Shown here: positions 38,554-53,600 of the stretch, piece after piece
Layout: every line of letters begins with the position of its first letter
How positions within the stretch are numbered: the first letter of the stretch is position 1
Assembly (NCBI GenBank): GCA_963383645.1
Contig: OY726572.1
Location: 23,287,292 to 23,351,291 of the forward strand
Length of the DNA stretch: 64,000 bases
Direction of reading: 5' to 3'
From: Muscardinus avellanarius
Taxonomy: Eukaryota; Chordata; Mammalia; Rodentia; Gliridae
Position numbers and translations under genes: made by a program
Notes under the pieces: generated by a model
What the model saw: the letters and a program-made list of their open reading frames with translations, nothing else
What the model was told of the DNA's origin: nothing
The model's database searches: none

Positions 38554-41500
38554 TTTTTTTTTTGTGGTACTGGTTCCTGGAAGCCCTTCTACCTCCGGGC
38601 TACACTCCCAGACCTATTTTATATTTTTATTTAGAAACAGGGTCTCTTAGGCCAGCGTGCGCGGCTGGCTTTGAACCTGCGCGATCCTCCTGTCTCTGCC
38701 TCTCAAGCGCGGGGATTACAGGCGTGTGCCACCACACCCGGCGTGAGACCCTATTTCAAAATAAAATAAAATGGTGCTAGGGGTATAGCTTGGTGATAGA
38801 ATGACCCTGGGTTCAATCCCCAGTACCACACACATATGCAGATAATAAGGGGTGGGAAGAGAGTTTAGTTTTCTTAAGATAGATTATAGGAACTTAAGTA
38901 TATTATTCATCATAATAATCAGTTACGCTTTCCTTTTAGCCTGTCAAGTTAGCTGTTGTTTGCAGAGATGGTCAGGTCCATCTTTTTGAACACATATTAA
39001 ATGGGTAAGTAAGAAGTTATTCTAAGTCAGAAATTTGTTTTCCTGACTGTTTACTTTTTATATTTCCACTTCATTGTTATTTGTATCATATTACTGTTCA
39101 GTTAGATCATTTTGAAAGCATTCATGGTACTTTATCTGTATGAGTACACTTAAGAACTCAAGCTTTTGGAGTAATGGAACATTGTATTTGTGATTAAGAG
39201 TAGCTTTTAAAGCCAGGTATGGTGGTGTGTACTTGTAATCCCAGCATTAGGAAGGCTGATTCAGGAAGATCACGGTTCTCAGGCTCAGCTACGACTTAGT
39301 GAGGCCCTTTGCAACTCAGCGAGACCCTGTTTGGAAATAAAAGAAAAAAAAATAGGGCTGGGGGTATACTCGGAGGTAGAATGCTCTTGGGTCCATTCCC
39401 AGTACTGCAGGGGGCGGGGGAAGCTTTTAAAATATCCTGGCGTGCTGGATGTGGTAGTGCATGCTTATAATCCCAGAACTTATGAAGCTGAGACAGGAGG
39501 AGGATCACAGGTTCATGGCCAGCCTTAATGCATTGGCTGAGGCTCTCTGCAACTTAGATCCCGTTTTGAAATAAGTTAAAAAAAAGGGGGGGGGGCTGAG
39601 AGTGTAGCTTGGAAGTAGAATGCCCCTGGGTTCAATCCCCAGTACCACACACAGGGAAAAAAAAAAATGCTATGCACTAATTGTAACATTAGTATTCATT
39701 TTAAAAAGATTCAGGAAATCTGAGTCTCTCCATTGATTTCTAGAAGTAACTAAACAGTATAATGTGAAGTACTTGAGGTTTTATTTACATAGTCATATGT
39801 GTACAGGGAATATATATTGAGGCCCAAAGAACTGGGCCCTGGTGAAGACCTGAACATTTTTTCTTGGGCACTGGTAAGTCATTGAAGGGTTTTAAGCAGA
39901 GCATTGATGGAGTTTGACCTAAGTTTTAAGGTAGCATGTCTCGTGTCAGAAATCGCCTAAAGAAGAGGTAAAGGCCAGAGCAGATATGCAGTGTCCTTGG
40001 TCTAGAAACAGTTGTGGAATCAGTGTACTATAAGGAGTAAATTGGTAAAAGGGATAGTAGCATGCTTAAAATGGATTATAGAGTATGTGTGTTTACTTGG
40101 AATAAGTGGTAATGTCTAAGGTGTGAAGAAGGTGTGGTTTAGAAACAGTGAAGGGCATGAATATTGGTGATAAGAATGGAGAGGCCAGAGCATCAGAAGA
40201 CTCTTCAAAGCTGGACATGATGGTGCATCCCTCTAGTCCTAGTACTTGGGAGGCTGAGACAGGAGGATTGCAGGTTCAAGGACAGCTTCAGCAAAGTGGA
40301 GACCCTACTTCAAAAGAAAAAATAAGTCTGGGGTAGTGTAGCTTGGAGGTGGAATGCCCTTGGATTCAATTTCCAGTGCCAAAAAAAAAAAAAAAAAGAA
40401 TCTTCAACCTGGATAATGGGAATTGTCAAGAAAGGAATTCATTCTTAAGCAGTGATAGGAAAAATGATGCTCGGCTACTGAAATCTTTCAGAAAGGTGGG
40501 GGAGTGACCCAGAGATGGCAGCAGGAGGGAGAAGTAACTTCTACTAATGACAACAATTGAAAGGTTGTGGGTGTGAAAGAGGGATAGACCAGGTCTTGAC
40601 ATCAGTGGAGATGAAGCAGCGTACTTAACAAAGGGTGTAGGACAGAAAACAGCTGCACCTTGGAGGGCTGCAATGATGAGCCAGCATAGAGGAAGAATGT
40701 CGTTAGAGAGGATAGGAAGGACATAGTTTTGTTACTGGAGCTACTTCCAGAAGCTTTTCAAGGTTGGGAGCAGTTGGAGGTAGGATTGGCTTTAAGAGGG
40801 CATGTATCTGAGGGCTGAAGCCCAGGGCATAGGAGATGGTGTGGGAGCTTGGGGCCTCTTTCTGGGGCCTGACAAAGTAGGACAGAGGGGCAAGTCGGTC
40901 TAAAGGCTGATCCTGGTGGGGAGCTGTTGGAGGGGCAGGTGCAGTTTTGAAAGGCGGAGCATTCCTGATGGTACAGTGGAGGCTAGAGGAGGGTTGCTTT
41001 TCACGACTTGATGCCAGCTTCAGAGAATGAGGAAGGAGCGTCATTTCAAATTCTCTAATCTTATATTTTTTCATTCCCAGACACTGCAAAAAACCTTTGA
41101 CTTCAAACTTCACAATTCAGATAACAACGCCTGGGAAAGGCAAGAAATCAACACCAAAACCCATACCTATTCTAGCAGCTGGCTTTTGCTCAGACAAAAC
41201 GTCATTGTTGCTTGTATATGGCAATTGGTTTCAGCCTACTATTGAGCGAGTGGTACGTAGATGCTAATCTGGAGAAAAGCAATACAGCATCCACCCATCT
41301 GAGGAAAAGAATTATTTAAAAAACCCATTGGCTACTCCTTTTACTGGGCAGTTTGTTTTAATTTTTGAGGCCTTTGTATGTTTTGCTCAGCCCAGCATAC
41401 CTAAAAGCATTTTCACACCTAGTTGGTATAAAGCATTATTCGACATAGCCAGTGTCCTCTTTACCTTCCCTTTTGATATTCTGTTTGAGAAAGCGGATGT

Positions 41501-44500
41501 GTCATTCACACACATCTCCGTGTGGATTCGCCACATTTCAAGTGCTCAGCAGCTGCATGTTTCTTGGATTATAGTTTTGGTTAGGATAGGTATGACTTGT
41601 GTTGTTTTGCTCAGTTGCATAAGATGAAAATCTTAATAAGAGCGCTTACTGATAGCACCTATTGGATTTTCATTACCTTTTTTTGGTACTAGGGATTGAA
41701 TCTAGGGACACTACCTTCAAACAGGGTCAGGGTCATACTAAGTTGCTGAGGGGCTTGTCTTGAATCTGCAATCCTCTTTTTTTTTTTTTTTTGGCATCAG
41801 GGATTGAATGCAAGGTTATGCCACCTCCAAGTTATACCCCAGCTCTACTTTTGTTCTTTATTTTTGAAACAGGGTCTCACTAAGTAGGCGGGCCATGAAG
41901 CTGAGATCCTCCTGTTTTAGACCCCCGAGTTAGTGGTATTCAAGTGTGCCACCATGTCTGGCTGCAGTCCTCATTTCTGAGGCTTCCAGGACGGGGATTC
42001 CAGGTGTGTGCTGTCACACCCACTGCCCATTGGGCTTTCCTTAAAATTTTCTGCAGAGAGAAATCTGTTGGCCTTTTAAATGTGAAAAATTTGAGCAGTT
42101 TGTAACTAAAACGAGGTAAACCTGGTGCTCAGTTTAAGAGTTTCCTCAGTTTCCATCAGTCAGAGTGGTGATTATGGTTAACAGTTCAGTGTGGAAGCCC
42201 TCTACACTTTTTAACATTTTTATAAAAATGTACAATTGTGCTGGGTATGATGTGACACACACCTATGAACCCAGTACTTGGGAGGCTTGTATAGGATTGC
42301 AGGTTCAAGGCCAGCCTTGGCAGCTTAGCAAGCCCCTCAGCAACTTAGCAAGACTCTGTTTTGAAATAAAAAATAAAAATAAATGGGGGTGTAGCTTGGA
42401 AGTTCATTCCCCCGTTCTCTGAACACCATTAGTCAGTTTCTCATTGTTCTTCTCAGTTACTTTCTTTAACACTGTCTCCTCTTCCCTCTCGTTTCTTTTG
42501 GAAATATTCCAGGTTTTAAACTCCAAAGAACCTCATATGTGTTTAGTAAGAGATCTTTCAAATTGCTGGGCCCCAAAAGTAGAAACGGCTGTAACAAAGG
42601 TGAGTACATTAAAAATTTGAAATCAAGAAACAGACAGGGGTGAATTGTTCTGCAGTAGTATATTTAGATTGTCTTTTTATTCTTTATTAGCCTCCTTGTG
42701 ATATTGTCTATAAGTTTTATGGAAGTGTGGATTTAGATATCAAGATTATGAAACTTCACTCCTGTACTCTTTGTTGACCCAGTGGGTGGGTAGCTTGCAG
42801 ATAAATTTTTTTCCTGATCACATTACTATCAGGCAAGGAAGCATGTGGTAATAAATGCCAAACTCGTCAATGATTGATTGTACCAGTCTCAGTATTAAAG
42901 AAGCATGAGTTTGATGAGAGGATTGTGGTATTTAAGGGGGGAAATAAAACCATGAGGGAGCTAGAATTTATTACTACACATAAGAGCATTGTGGTGCTGT
43001 ACTGTGAACATAACTTGGTGCCTGCACATAGATGACCTATGCTTGGTGGTTTAAGGAAACAAGATCTGCTATGATGACAACCACGTGGTTTCGCTTCTGG
43101 CTGAGTTTCAGAGATGACACCTTTCTCTTGGCTGTCTGAGCATTTCTGGCAAAGACTGAATTCTAGAAGGGGTCATAAAAAATTTACTTTTTAATTTGTG
43201 TGTGTGTGTGTGTGCGCGCGCGTGCGCGCGCGTGCGCGCGCGCGCCTGGGGATGGAACCCAGGGGTATTTAACCTCCGAGCTACACCCCCTGCTCTATTT
43301 TTTATTCTTTATTTTGAAACAGGGTCTCACTAAGTACTAGCTGAAGCTGTCTGCGAACCGTGACCCTCTGGTCTCAGCCTCCCGAATGCTGGGATTACAA
43401 GCGTGCACTATAAGGCCCAGCTTGTTTAATGTTTTTAAAATGAGTTTATCCCTGTGTAATCTGTAGATTTTTCTTTCTCTTTTTAAACGGGTCTTGGTGA
43501 AACCCAGGGGCATTTGACCTCTGAGGTATACTCCCTGCCCTATTTTTTATTTTTTAATTTGAAACAGGGTCTCACTAAGTTGCCAAGGGCCTCACTAAGT
43601 AGCTGAGGCTGCCCACGATCTGTGATCCTCAGGTCTTAGCCTCCCAAATGCTGGAATTAGAAGCGTGCGCGCCATGCCTCGCTGTTTTTTTACTCTTAAA
43701 TGAAGAAAATTGGCCGGGTATAGTGGCACATGCTTGTGATCCCAGCATTTGGGAAGCTGAGACCTGAGGATTACGGTTCGCAGGCAACCTCAGCTACTTA
43801 GTGAGGCCCTTCACAACTTAGTGAGACCCTGTTTCAAAATAAAGACTAAAAACTAGGGCTGGGGGTGTAGCTCAGAGGTAGAATGCCTCTGGGTTCCGTC
43901 TCCAGTGCAGAAAAAAAAAAAAAAAAAAAAAAAATTGGAAGCTCTAAAACCATGAACTTTCAGATCATGATCTAAAAATGTCAACATTCAATTAAAACTT
44001 ACCTTGAATTTCTCTTTTAAGTAAAGTATATTGAGAGTTTTCAGTAGGAATGCCCTTTGAAAGCTATTTATGTTTTAGTTAAGGAAGCATAAAGACTAAG
44101 GCATAATTTCCTTTTCCACACCCTTCATACTATTTTTGACAGGTGAGAACACCCGTGATAAATTCTGAAGCAAAGGTTCTGGTGCCTGGGATTCCTGGGC
44201 ATCATGCAGCTATCAAGCCTCTTCCACAAACTGGAGAAGTAGAGAGCAAGAGGAAGCTAGTGGGAAACGAGGTACTGTAAACACTTTGGTTAGATTCTTG
44301 AGTTTTAGATTTAAGAATGCTTGGGGAGTCCAACAGTATATTTGAATAGTAGATCCTAAGTTGAATCTTTAGAAATGTACTGTGATTGTTGCTGCTGTCT
44401 TTTCTTTATCCTGTGCAGCTTAGGTCCCAAATTCTAGATTGTCATCTTTATAAGGCTCATTTGGCCACTGTTCTGAGAAGATGAAACTTTTATTAACTTA

Positions 44501-47500
44501 AAGGAACCAAATTTTGGTCACTTGTTACTAGTTATCTAGATAATGTAAAATTGACTAAATGAAGCCAGGACTTGCTATGATGACTTTAACTTGGTTTCGC
44601 AGATCACTGAGTTCCAGTGATGCCTCTTCTCTTGGCTGTCTGAGCAGTCCTGGCTGTTTCATGCCAGTTGGTCCTTAGAAGTGTAATGGTCATAGTCACT
44701 TTGTTTTGTGGTACTGGGCTTGAACTCGGGAGCATTCTACCTCTGAGCTATACTCCCAACCCTATTTTAGTTTTCATTTTCATTTTTATTTTTTGTGGTA
44801 CTGGGAATGAAACCCAGGGGCTTTCTGCCTCTGGGCTATACTCTTAGATCTATTTTATATTTTATTTAGAAACGGGGTATCACTAAGTTGCTGAGAGCCT
44901 CACTAAGTTGCAGAGAGCCTTGCTAAGTAGCTGAGGCTGGCTTTGTGTTTATTTATTTATTTTATTTATATATATTTTACTGGTGCATTGAAGTCAAACA
45001 TCACAATGGAATACAAGACTTGTGAGCATATACAAGCACACATCATCCAATTAGCCTTTATACTTTACCCATCCCATTCCCTCCCCCTCCCTTGATCCCA
45101 TGCTTGATTTGGTGATTAACTTTGATATATTTATTTACATACATCATGCGTTTTAAAGAGATGCTGAGGCTGCTTTGAACCCATACAATCCTCCTGTGTC
45201 AGCCTACCAAATACTGGTGGATTACAAGTGTGCGCCACAATGCCTGGCTTCATTTTTGTTTTTCTGCAATAGTGAGGATTGAATCTGGGGCATTTTCCTT
45301 GGAACTATACTCCCCAGATGTATTTTTTTTATTACTTTTTATTTTGAAACAGAGCCTCATTAAGTTCCGGAGAGCCTTGCTAAGTAGCTGAGGCTGGCCT
45401 TGAGCCTGTGATCCTTCTGTCAGCCTTAAGTACTAGGGTTGCAGGTATGCACCAGGGGCCTGGCAGTCATAATCACTTAAAGTGCTCATATACTTTATTT
45501 TTTCTCTACTCCCAACACCTTCCTATAGTTACTGTATGTTATTGTACTTATCTCTACAAAGTTCATGTTCATCTTCTGTTCACATTCTTCACTTTTGTGT
45601 GAAATAATCTAGAATTTTAGCTCTTTTAACCATAAAACCTTTCTTTAGTTGATTTTAAATCTTTATTTGGTAGAGGGGTTAGAGGTTAACCTAGTTATTC
45701 TTAAAAATTATTCTTTAGTTGAGCGTTGTGGCACATACTTTTAATCTCCGTACTTGGGAGTCTGAAACAGGAAAATTGCAGGTTCTTGGCCAGTCTCAGT
45801 TACTTAGGCCCTCTGTAACTTAGTGACACTCTGTGTCAAAAAAAAAGAATAAAAAACAGGCTGAGTGTGGTGGCTCACGCTTGTAATACCAGTACTTAGG
45901 AGGCTGAGACAGGAGGATTGTGTGAGTTCGAAGCCAGCCTCAGCTACTTAGTGAGGCCCTCAGCAACTTAGTGAGACCCTGTTTCCAAATATAAAAAATA
46001 GATATGGAAGTATAGCCCAGAAGTAGAATGCCCCTGGGTTCCTTCTCTAGCACACCCCCCCCACCCCCACAAAGAATAAAAAATAAGGCCCTGGATTTAA
46101 TCCCCAGTACCCCACCCCCCAAATATATTCTTCAGTAACGTGATGTCTGACCTTAAGATACAACCTTTCTTTAGCTTGGCCTAGATTCATCTCTTTAATT
46201 TTTTAATAAATTTTTTTTATATGTTAGGCTAACCCGAGTAGGGAGCGTTCTGGAGCACACATTTGATTTAACAATCAAAGATCAAATTCATATTTTGATT
46301 TAGCTACCCAGGAGTTGCCAGAACATAGCGTTTGTATGGCAGACTGCATCATATTTATTTACCCTTAAATTAAAAAAAAAAAAATTAAGGGAGCCAGGCA
46401 TGGTTGCACACACCTGTGATTTCAGTGATTGGGAGACTGAGACAAGAGGATCACAGGCTTGATGCCAGCCAGCACATGGTAACTTAGACTTTTTGGGGGG
46501 GGGGTGGTACTGGTGGAACCCAGGGGCTTTTCTATCTTCGGGCTATACTCCCAGACCTATTTTATATTTTATTTGGAAACAGGGTCTCACTAAGTTGCTG
46601 AGAGCCTCACTATAAGTAGCTGAGGCTGGCTTCGAACCTGTGCGATCCTCCTGTTTCAGCCTCCCAAGCACGGGGATAACAAGCATGCACCACCATACCT
46701 GGCTAGTGAGACCTTTTTAAAAGTAAAATAATAAAAAGAACTGGGGGCTATAATTCAGAGGTACAATGTCCCTGGATTCAGTTCCTAGTATCATACAATC
46801 TTTCCCCTAAATTATCAAGAACATATGGTTATAATAATATATTCTAGGTAATAAATGATGAACAATTTAGCTGGGTGTGGTGATGCACGCTTGTAATCCC
46901 AGCATTTGGGAGGCTGAGACAGGAGGATCACTGTTCACAGACAGCCTCAGCTACTGAGGCCCTTTGCAACTCAGTGAGACCCTGTTTCAAAATAGAGAAT
47001 AAAAAATAGGTAGAATGCCCCTGGGTTCCATCCCTAGTACCGCAAAATAAATTCAAAAAAACTATTTGAAATCATAAATAAAAAATAGGAAGATGTTTTA
47101 TGGATTGTTTTGAAAACATAGCTGCCTTTACCTTTAACCTCAGATCTGGGGAAAGCTTTTGTGAAAATAGGTCTTTTTTGGTGGGACTGGGGATTGAACC
47201 CCAGGGGTCAGGTACCACAGAGCTCACCCCCAGCCTTATTTTAATTTTTTTTTTTAAATTTTGAAACAGGGTCTCACTAAATTGCTAAGAGCCTCATTAA
47301 GTTACTGAGGATGTCCTCAAACCTGCGATCCTGTCTCACTTCCAAGTATTGGGATTGGCATGTGCCACCATACTGACTGATAATAGGTCCTCTCTTGTGC
47401 TTTAGTAATCATGTCATGTCCTGTTTTGAATTTTGCTATGGAGAGATTTTATGAATTACATTTTCAAACAGTGCTTTGTAGGCTTCATATTTTTTGCTAG

Positions 47501-48864
47501 AATCGAGAAACTTGAATCACAGATATTGTACTTATACATTGGCATCATGATAATGAGATTTTATTGGAACAACCGTTAACATATATGTAGTTTTTGGTGT
47601 TAAGATGTAAATCAGTGGTTTTTTTTTTTTTGTCACTAAACTGTTCTGTAGGTTAGCATTGAAGAACGCCTAGGAGCAATGGATATAGATACAAAAGAGA
47701 GAAAGGATGACCTTCTGCAGACAAGTAGTTTTCCAGTTCTTCTCACACAAGGATTAGAAAGTAATGATTTCGAAATGCTAAATGTAAGTATGGCTTTTTT
47801 CAATGAATTAAGATGGTTAATTTTTCTTAAAATGTGATTGATGTGTAACACATTCATAGAGCAAATAATCATGTGGCAGTTCTTAATATTTTGTGAGTTT
47901 ATTCAAATGTGTATAACTTGGTGGCTTTATACAAACAGTCACTAGCCTACAATGGGATTGTGTTGAATTCCTATAAACCTGGAATGCATTTTCTCATAGA
48001 AATATTGTTCTGAATTGTTAGATTTTAGGCTTTAGTTCACAAAAGCCTTTTTAAACAATGTGTAGCTGAACTATAGTACTCAGCATACTAGATCACATTT
48101 ATATTTTTTTCTGTAGGAAAATGCGTTCCTGAGTTTTTACTCTGGATTCCAGAAACTTATTTCCCCCTGGCCGTGAGAGGGGGCAGTGAGGTGGAACCTT
48201 GGCAATGGGTAGGAGGTTTGGGGCAAAAATCCAAGAGGGTTGGGGGATATTTTATAAAATACACAAAGATCAAAGTACTAGAAACTGTATAAAAGAAGGC
48301 ATTTATGATTTCTCTGTAAGTTGGTGACTGCTTATATGAAGTTACTCAATTTCTCTTAGATTTTACAATTTGACATTGTCTTTGTGGAAAATTTAAGTGT
48401 GATGAAAAATAATTGAATTTAAATACTACCTGACCAGATTAAAGTAATTTATGGTTAAGTACATTCTTAATGACTCAGTGGAAATAGAGTTTGTATCAGT
48501 ATAGATATAACTTTAATATGCAACTTACAGTGTCATTGATTTCACTTGGTCTAAATGGGAATCTTTCTTTCTTTCTTTTTTTTTTTTTTGGTGGTACAGG
48601 GGCTTTTCTACCTCCGGGCTATACTCCCAGACCTATTTTATACTTTATTTGAAACAGGATCTCACTCACTTGCCGAGAGCCTCACTCAGTAGCTGAGGCT
48701 GGTTTCGAATTCTGTCTCAGCTTCCCAAGTGCTGGGATTACAAGCGTGCGCCACCACGCCTGGCTCTAAATGGGAATATCTTACATTTCTGTCTTAAGGT
48801 GGTTTTACAAAGATAAGCAAACAAAAAAGAAAGAAAACTAGTAGATATAAACCCCCAGAATTAC

Positions 48865-48914
<50 letters not shown>

Positions 48915-50650
48915 TGGTGGGGTTTGTACCCAGTGGCATTCATTCTACTTCTGAGACACAACCCCTGTCCTTTTTATTTATTTATTTTGAAACAGGGTTC
49001 TTGCCAGGTGCCTGAGAGTTTCCCTGTGTTGTTGAGGCTGTCCTCAAACCTTCAGTCCACCTGTCTCAGCCTTTGAAGTACTGGGACTAAAAGTGTGTGC
49101 CACTGTGCCCAGCCCCAGTACTACTTTTAATGTAGTTTGTCAATGTATTTGTTTTACAAGATCAATTTTAGCTAACCATAGCATAGAAACCTAGATGAGG
49201 ATTTTGTAAAAAAGAAGCTTTAAAAAACAATTAGTATTTTTGAAATGTAGTATGGCTTACTTGTCATGATTCCCTATGTAGTTCTGCTTTGAAACTTTGT
49301 TAGGTGAATCAGGTATCAATTTTTTCTTTTGTACTAAGAAACATTTTCAGACATTTAGAATAGTGCAGCACATCACTATGAAGCCATCACTCAATTTCAA
49401 ATTTTAACTAACACTAGCCATTTATCTGCCTACATGACTCTCCAGGTTATGTTAAAACAGATTTCAGAACTGATCAAATACCATTTCATCCATAGATACA
49501 ATCCCTATTAAACTTAAAAGTTCCTTTGGAAAACAGCCAGTCTATTATCACACCTAAAAATGTGAATTAGTAATTCTTTAAAATTGTCAGATGTCATTAG
49601 TGTTTATGTTTTCCTGATGCCTAGCCTTCCAAATAGGGCACTTTTAAATGGGCGCCTTTTGTTTCAGTTGTAGTAAAGTTGCCAAAGAAAAAATCTCTTC
49701 TTCAGCATCAACTCTTTGTTGTTTCTTTAAATACATTCCTAACAGAAATTAATGATGCTCATTCCCCTCTCAATATGATATAGCTCAGAGCAGAGCAATT
49801 TATTTTTATTTGCTTATTTTAAATTTAAAATTGTTAACACAGTGCCTCTATCTTGTTGGGCATTATAAGTATCCAAGAGCTTGTTAAGAATTCTTATGCC
49901 TTGTAGTTCTGGATAGCTTCTAAGTATCTAGGCCATACTCATTATTTTGCTTTCTGTAATTCTGGCTTCCATCACTCATCTTGGTGTATGTATTAGTAGT
50001 AACCCCTTCCATTCCCCACAGTGTCCCAGTTTAGACAGCAGATTTTATCTTCACTCTGTAATGAGAGCACTAGTGAGTTTTGGGAGCCACACAGTGTTCT
50101 GTCCTCCATTTTGCTTCATTGTGGTCATTGTGCAGCCCTGGGGATTAGACCAGGCCCTCACCTATGCTGGCAAATGCTGCCGCTGAGCCGTGACCCACCC
50201 ACTGTGGGTTCTTAAGCAAATTTCCAATGTAAGTAATTGGCAGCATGGTCACTCTACTTGGCCATTTAAGCCAAGAAAGTTGGTGGTTTGAGTGAACATC
50301 TTGTGAAAATTTAAGGTCTTATCAAAAGAATTGTGTATTTCCAAAGTAATTTGTAGACTAGTTCATAGGAAGTTTTCTATAGCTTCTCTAGATCATTTGA
50401 ACCATGTGACAAGTGAGAGTTTAGTGATGAGATGATTTGAGACATGCACTCTGTTACTGTTGAAGTTCATTATGTCATAGTTTTAAAATAGTAATTGATG
50501 GATTTAGAATGAATTGGTATAAAGGTAGTTTTACCACATGGTAACTTAGCAATACTCCATTTCAAAATACAGTATAAAATAGGGCTGGTGATGTATACCT
50601 CAATGGTAAATGATAGAATATCCCTGGATTTAATACCTAGTGCCATACAC

Positions 50651-50687
<37 letters not shown>

Positions 50688-53600
50688 GGGCTAGGGGTGT
50701 GGCTCAATGGCAGAATGCCCTGAGTTCAGTACCCAGTACAATTTAAAAAAAAAAAAAAAAAAAACACCCAGTGTGATGGTGCATACTTGTAAACCCAATA
50801 CTTGGGAGGCTGAGACAGGAGGATTGCAGGTTTGCAGTCAGCCTCAGCTACTTAGTGAACGCTCTAAACAACTTAGTGAGGCCCTGTTTCATCACCAATC
50901 CCTTCCCCTGGCTTCTGTGAGGCATGTCAGGCACAGAGAAGCTGAAACGCCTCCCCCCAGGAATGTGTAGTTTATACAAGCAGGAGCAGCCTGGTCAGCG
51001 GTCGTCCATTCAGCTGTCCAGGGTAGAGACAGCATCTCTCCCAGGTCTGACCTCAAAGGGTTTTCAGTGAAGCACACTTTTTGTGAGTGCACACTTTTGG
51101 TTTAAGATATCAGAGGTAGCTGGATGTGGTAGTGCGTATTTGTGCGATCCCATTACTTGGTAAGCTGAGATAGGATCACGGGTTCAAGCACAATCTCAGC
51201 AAGTGGCGAGACTGTCATCAACCTAGTGAGACCCTGTTTCCAAATACAAATAAAATAGGGCGGGGAACTCAGGTAGAATACTTCTGATTTCAATCCCTAG
51301 TCTGTCTGTCTCTCACACACACAGACATCAGTTGACAGTTTAAAGGAGTTTCTTGCTAATTGTGATTGTACTGTTTTGTTCACTGTCATGGAGACAGCTC
51401 TAATAAAGTGGAGGTTTGGGAGCATCTCTAAAGTAGTACTTATCTCTATATTTAAATGTTTTGAGATATTCTTCTGTATTTTATATTAAAAACTGGTAAG
51501 CTGGATGTGGTGGTGCATACTTGTAATCCCAGCATTTGGGAGGCTGATACAGGAGGATCCTAGTTCACCGACAGCCTCAGCTTTTTAGTGAGGCCCTTTG
51601 CAACTCCCTGAGACCCGGTTTCAAAATAAAGAATAAAAAATAGGACTGGGAGTCTAGCTCAGAGGTAGAATGCCCCCAGATTCCATCCCTAGTACTGCCC
51701 ACCCCCCAAAAAAGGAGAGAGAGGATTAAAAATTGGTAAGAAGTAAATTTCCTGATGCCTAAAGACTACTATACTTTATGATAGCCACAAGACTTAATGA
51801 AACATTTTCTGTTTATTTCCTCCAACATTGATGTACTAAATTCATTTAGTGGTTTATTGCCTTGGTCTTTTTTTTTTTTTTTGGTGGTACTGGGGTTTCT
51901 GGAAGCCCTTCTACCTCTGGGCTGCACTCCCAGACCTATTTTTCTTTTAATATATATTTTTATTTGGAAACAGCGTCTCTTAAGCCAGCACGGCTGGCTT
52001 CGAACCTGCGCGATCCTCCTGTCTCCACCTCCCAAACGCGGGGATTACAAGCATGTGCCACCACGCCCGGCGCTGCCTTTTACACAGTTTTCCTTGCAGT
52101 GTCCTTACTTTGTTATACTCATATTGATAATCCTTTTCTTTTCTCACAGAAAGTACTTCAAACTAGGAACTTAAACCTGATAAAGAAGACTGTGTTAAGG
52201 ATACCTTTGCATGCTGTTATTCCACTGCTGCAGGAGGTAACTAAACTGCTCTTTTTATTTTAAGGTTCTAATTCTGTGATTTAAAGTGGAAAACCAATAT
52301 CTAGAGAAATGGATTTGTAATACTGAATGACACTGCAGTTTAGAGAGTAAATGGCAAATAGAAAGAAAGTGCTTTGGACAGAAAAGTGAAATTGATGAAT
52401 TCACAAGCCAATGAAAGGAAATACAATGTATGCTTTGACCTTTATTCCATTAGCATGAGTGTGTCCATCTTCACCAGAAGGTATTTGGAACTTTAAACCA
52501 TAGAAAGCTGTATGTAGGGATGTCCCTTGCATGGGGCAGTTGCAGTAGAAATCCCACCATGGAACGCCTGTATTCTTAGAGTTTTCCCATTATATTCCAT
52601 GAGGCACTCTAACGTAACATTGAAATCATTTGTGTGTGTGTGTGTGGGGGGGGGGTGCTGGGGCTTTAACCCAGGGCATTCTACTTTGAAGCTATACCCA
52701 ACCTTCCAACCTTTTTTTTGGTGGTACTGGGGATGGAACCCTTCTACCTCCGGGCCACACTCCCAGACCTATTTTATATTTTATTTGGGAACAGGGTCTC
52801 TTAAGCCAGCAAGGCTGGGTTCGAACCTACACAATCCTCCTGTCTCTGCCTCCCAAGTGCGAGGATTACAAGCGTGCGACACCATGCCCGGCATACCCCA
52901 ACCCTATTTTTTAAAATTTATTTTAAATTTTGAAACAGGGTCTCAGTTGCCAAAGACTGTTCTCAGACCTTTGATCCTCCTGTCTCTGAGTCCCAAGTAC
53001 TGGACTATAGGAGTGCACCACCAGCCTGCCATGCTTTTGACTTTCTTTACTGCAGATGGCCTATTTATTAGTCTCTATCCCTGGCAATATGAAACTAGAG
53101 AGGGCATTAAGATCATCTAGTCCAAATAAACAGATTATCTAGTGCAGCCTCTGACTTAGAGAAGATAATCTTCACTGTCTCTGACAAGTGCTTGTCATGT
53201 CTTTTCTTAAGTTAACTGTTGAGCAGTGTTAGGAGGAGCAGGTAGACAGAAGGGGAGTGGGTGTGCTGAGCCCAGGAAGCCCAGCACCCCAACTCCTCAG
53301 GCAATCTTCGTGCCAGTGAGGCTGAGGTTTCCTGAGACACAGCTTACTTGGGATTGGCTACGTGTGTAGCCAGTATTACCTTAGAGAAAATCTTTTTCTT
53401 TGTTTTTTATTTAAAGTATGCATAATTCCATTGATGCCATTTAAAGGATGAGTACAAATGATTAAAAACCAGGATTCATACTTAATTGCATTTGTTTGAC
53501 ATCTTGAAACACTTTGTGAGAGTGCTTTTAGTATTCATAGTGTGGGCCTGTGTACCATTATTGGTAGTGGAAACCTCTATATTTAAAAAAGATTGAACTC

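Noticed and set aside
50395..50470. AGTGATGAGATGA near CTGT, a possible further C/D snoRNA in intron 11
   Set aside because: No proper D box at the right distance and no closing stem.
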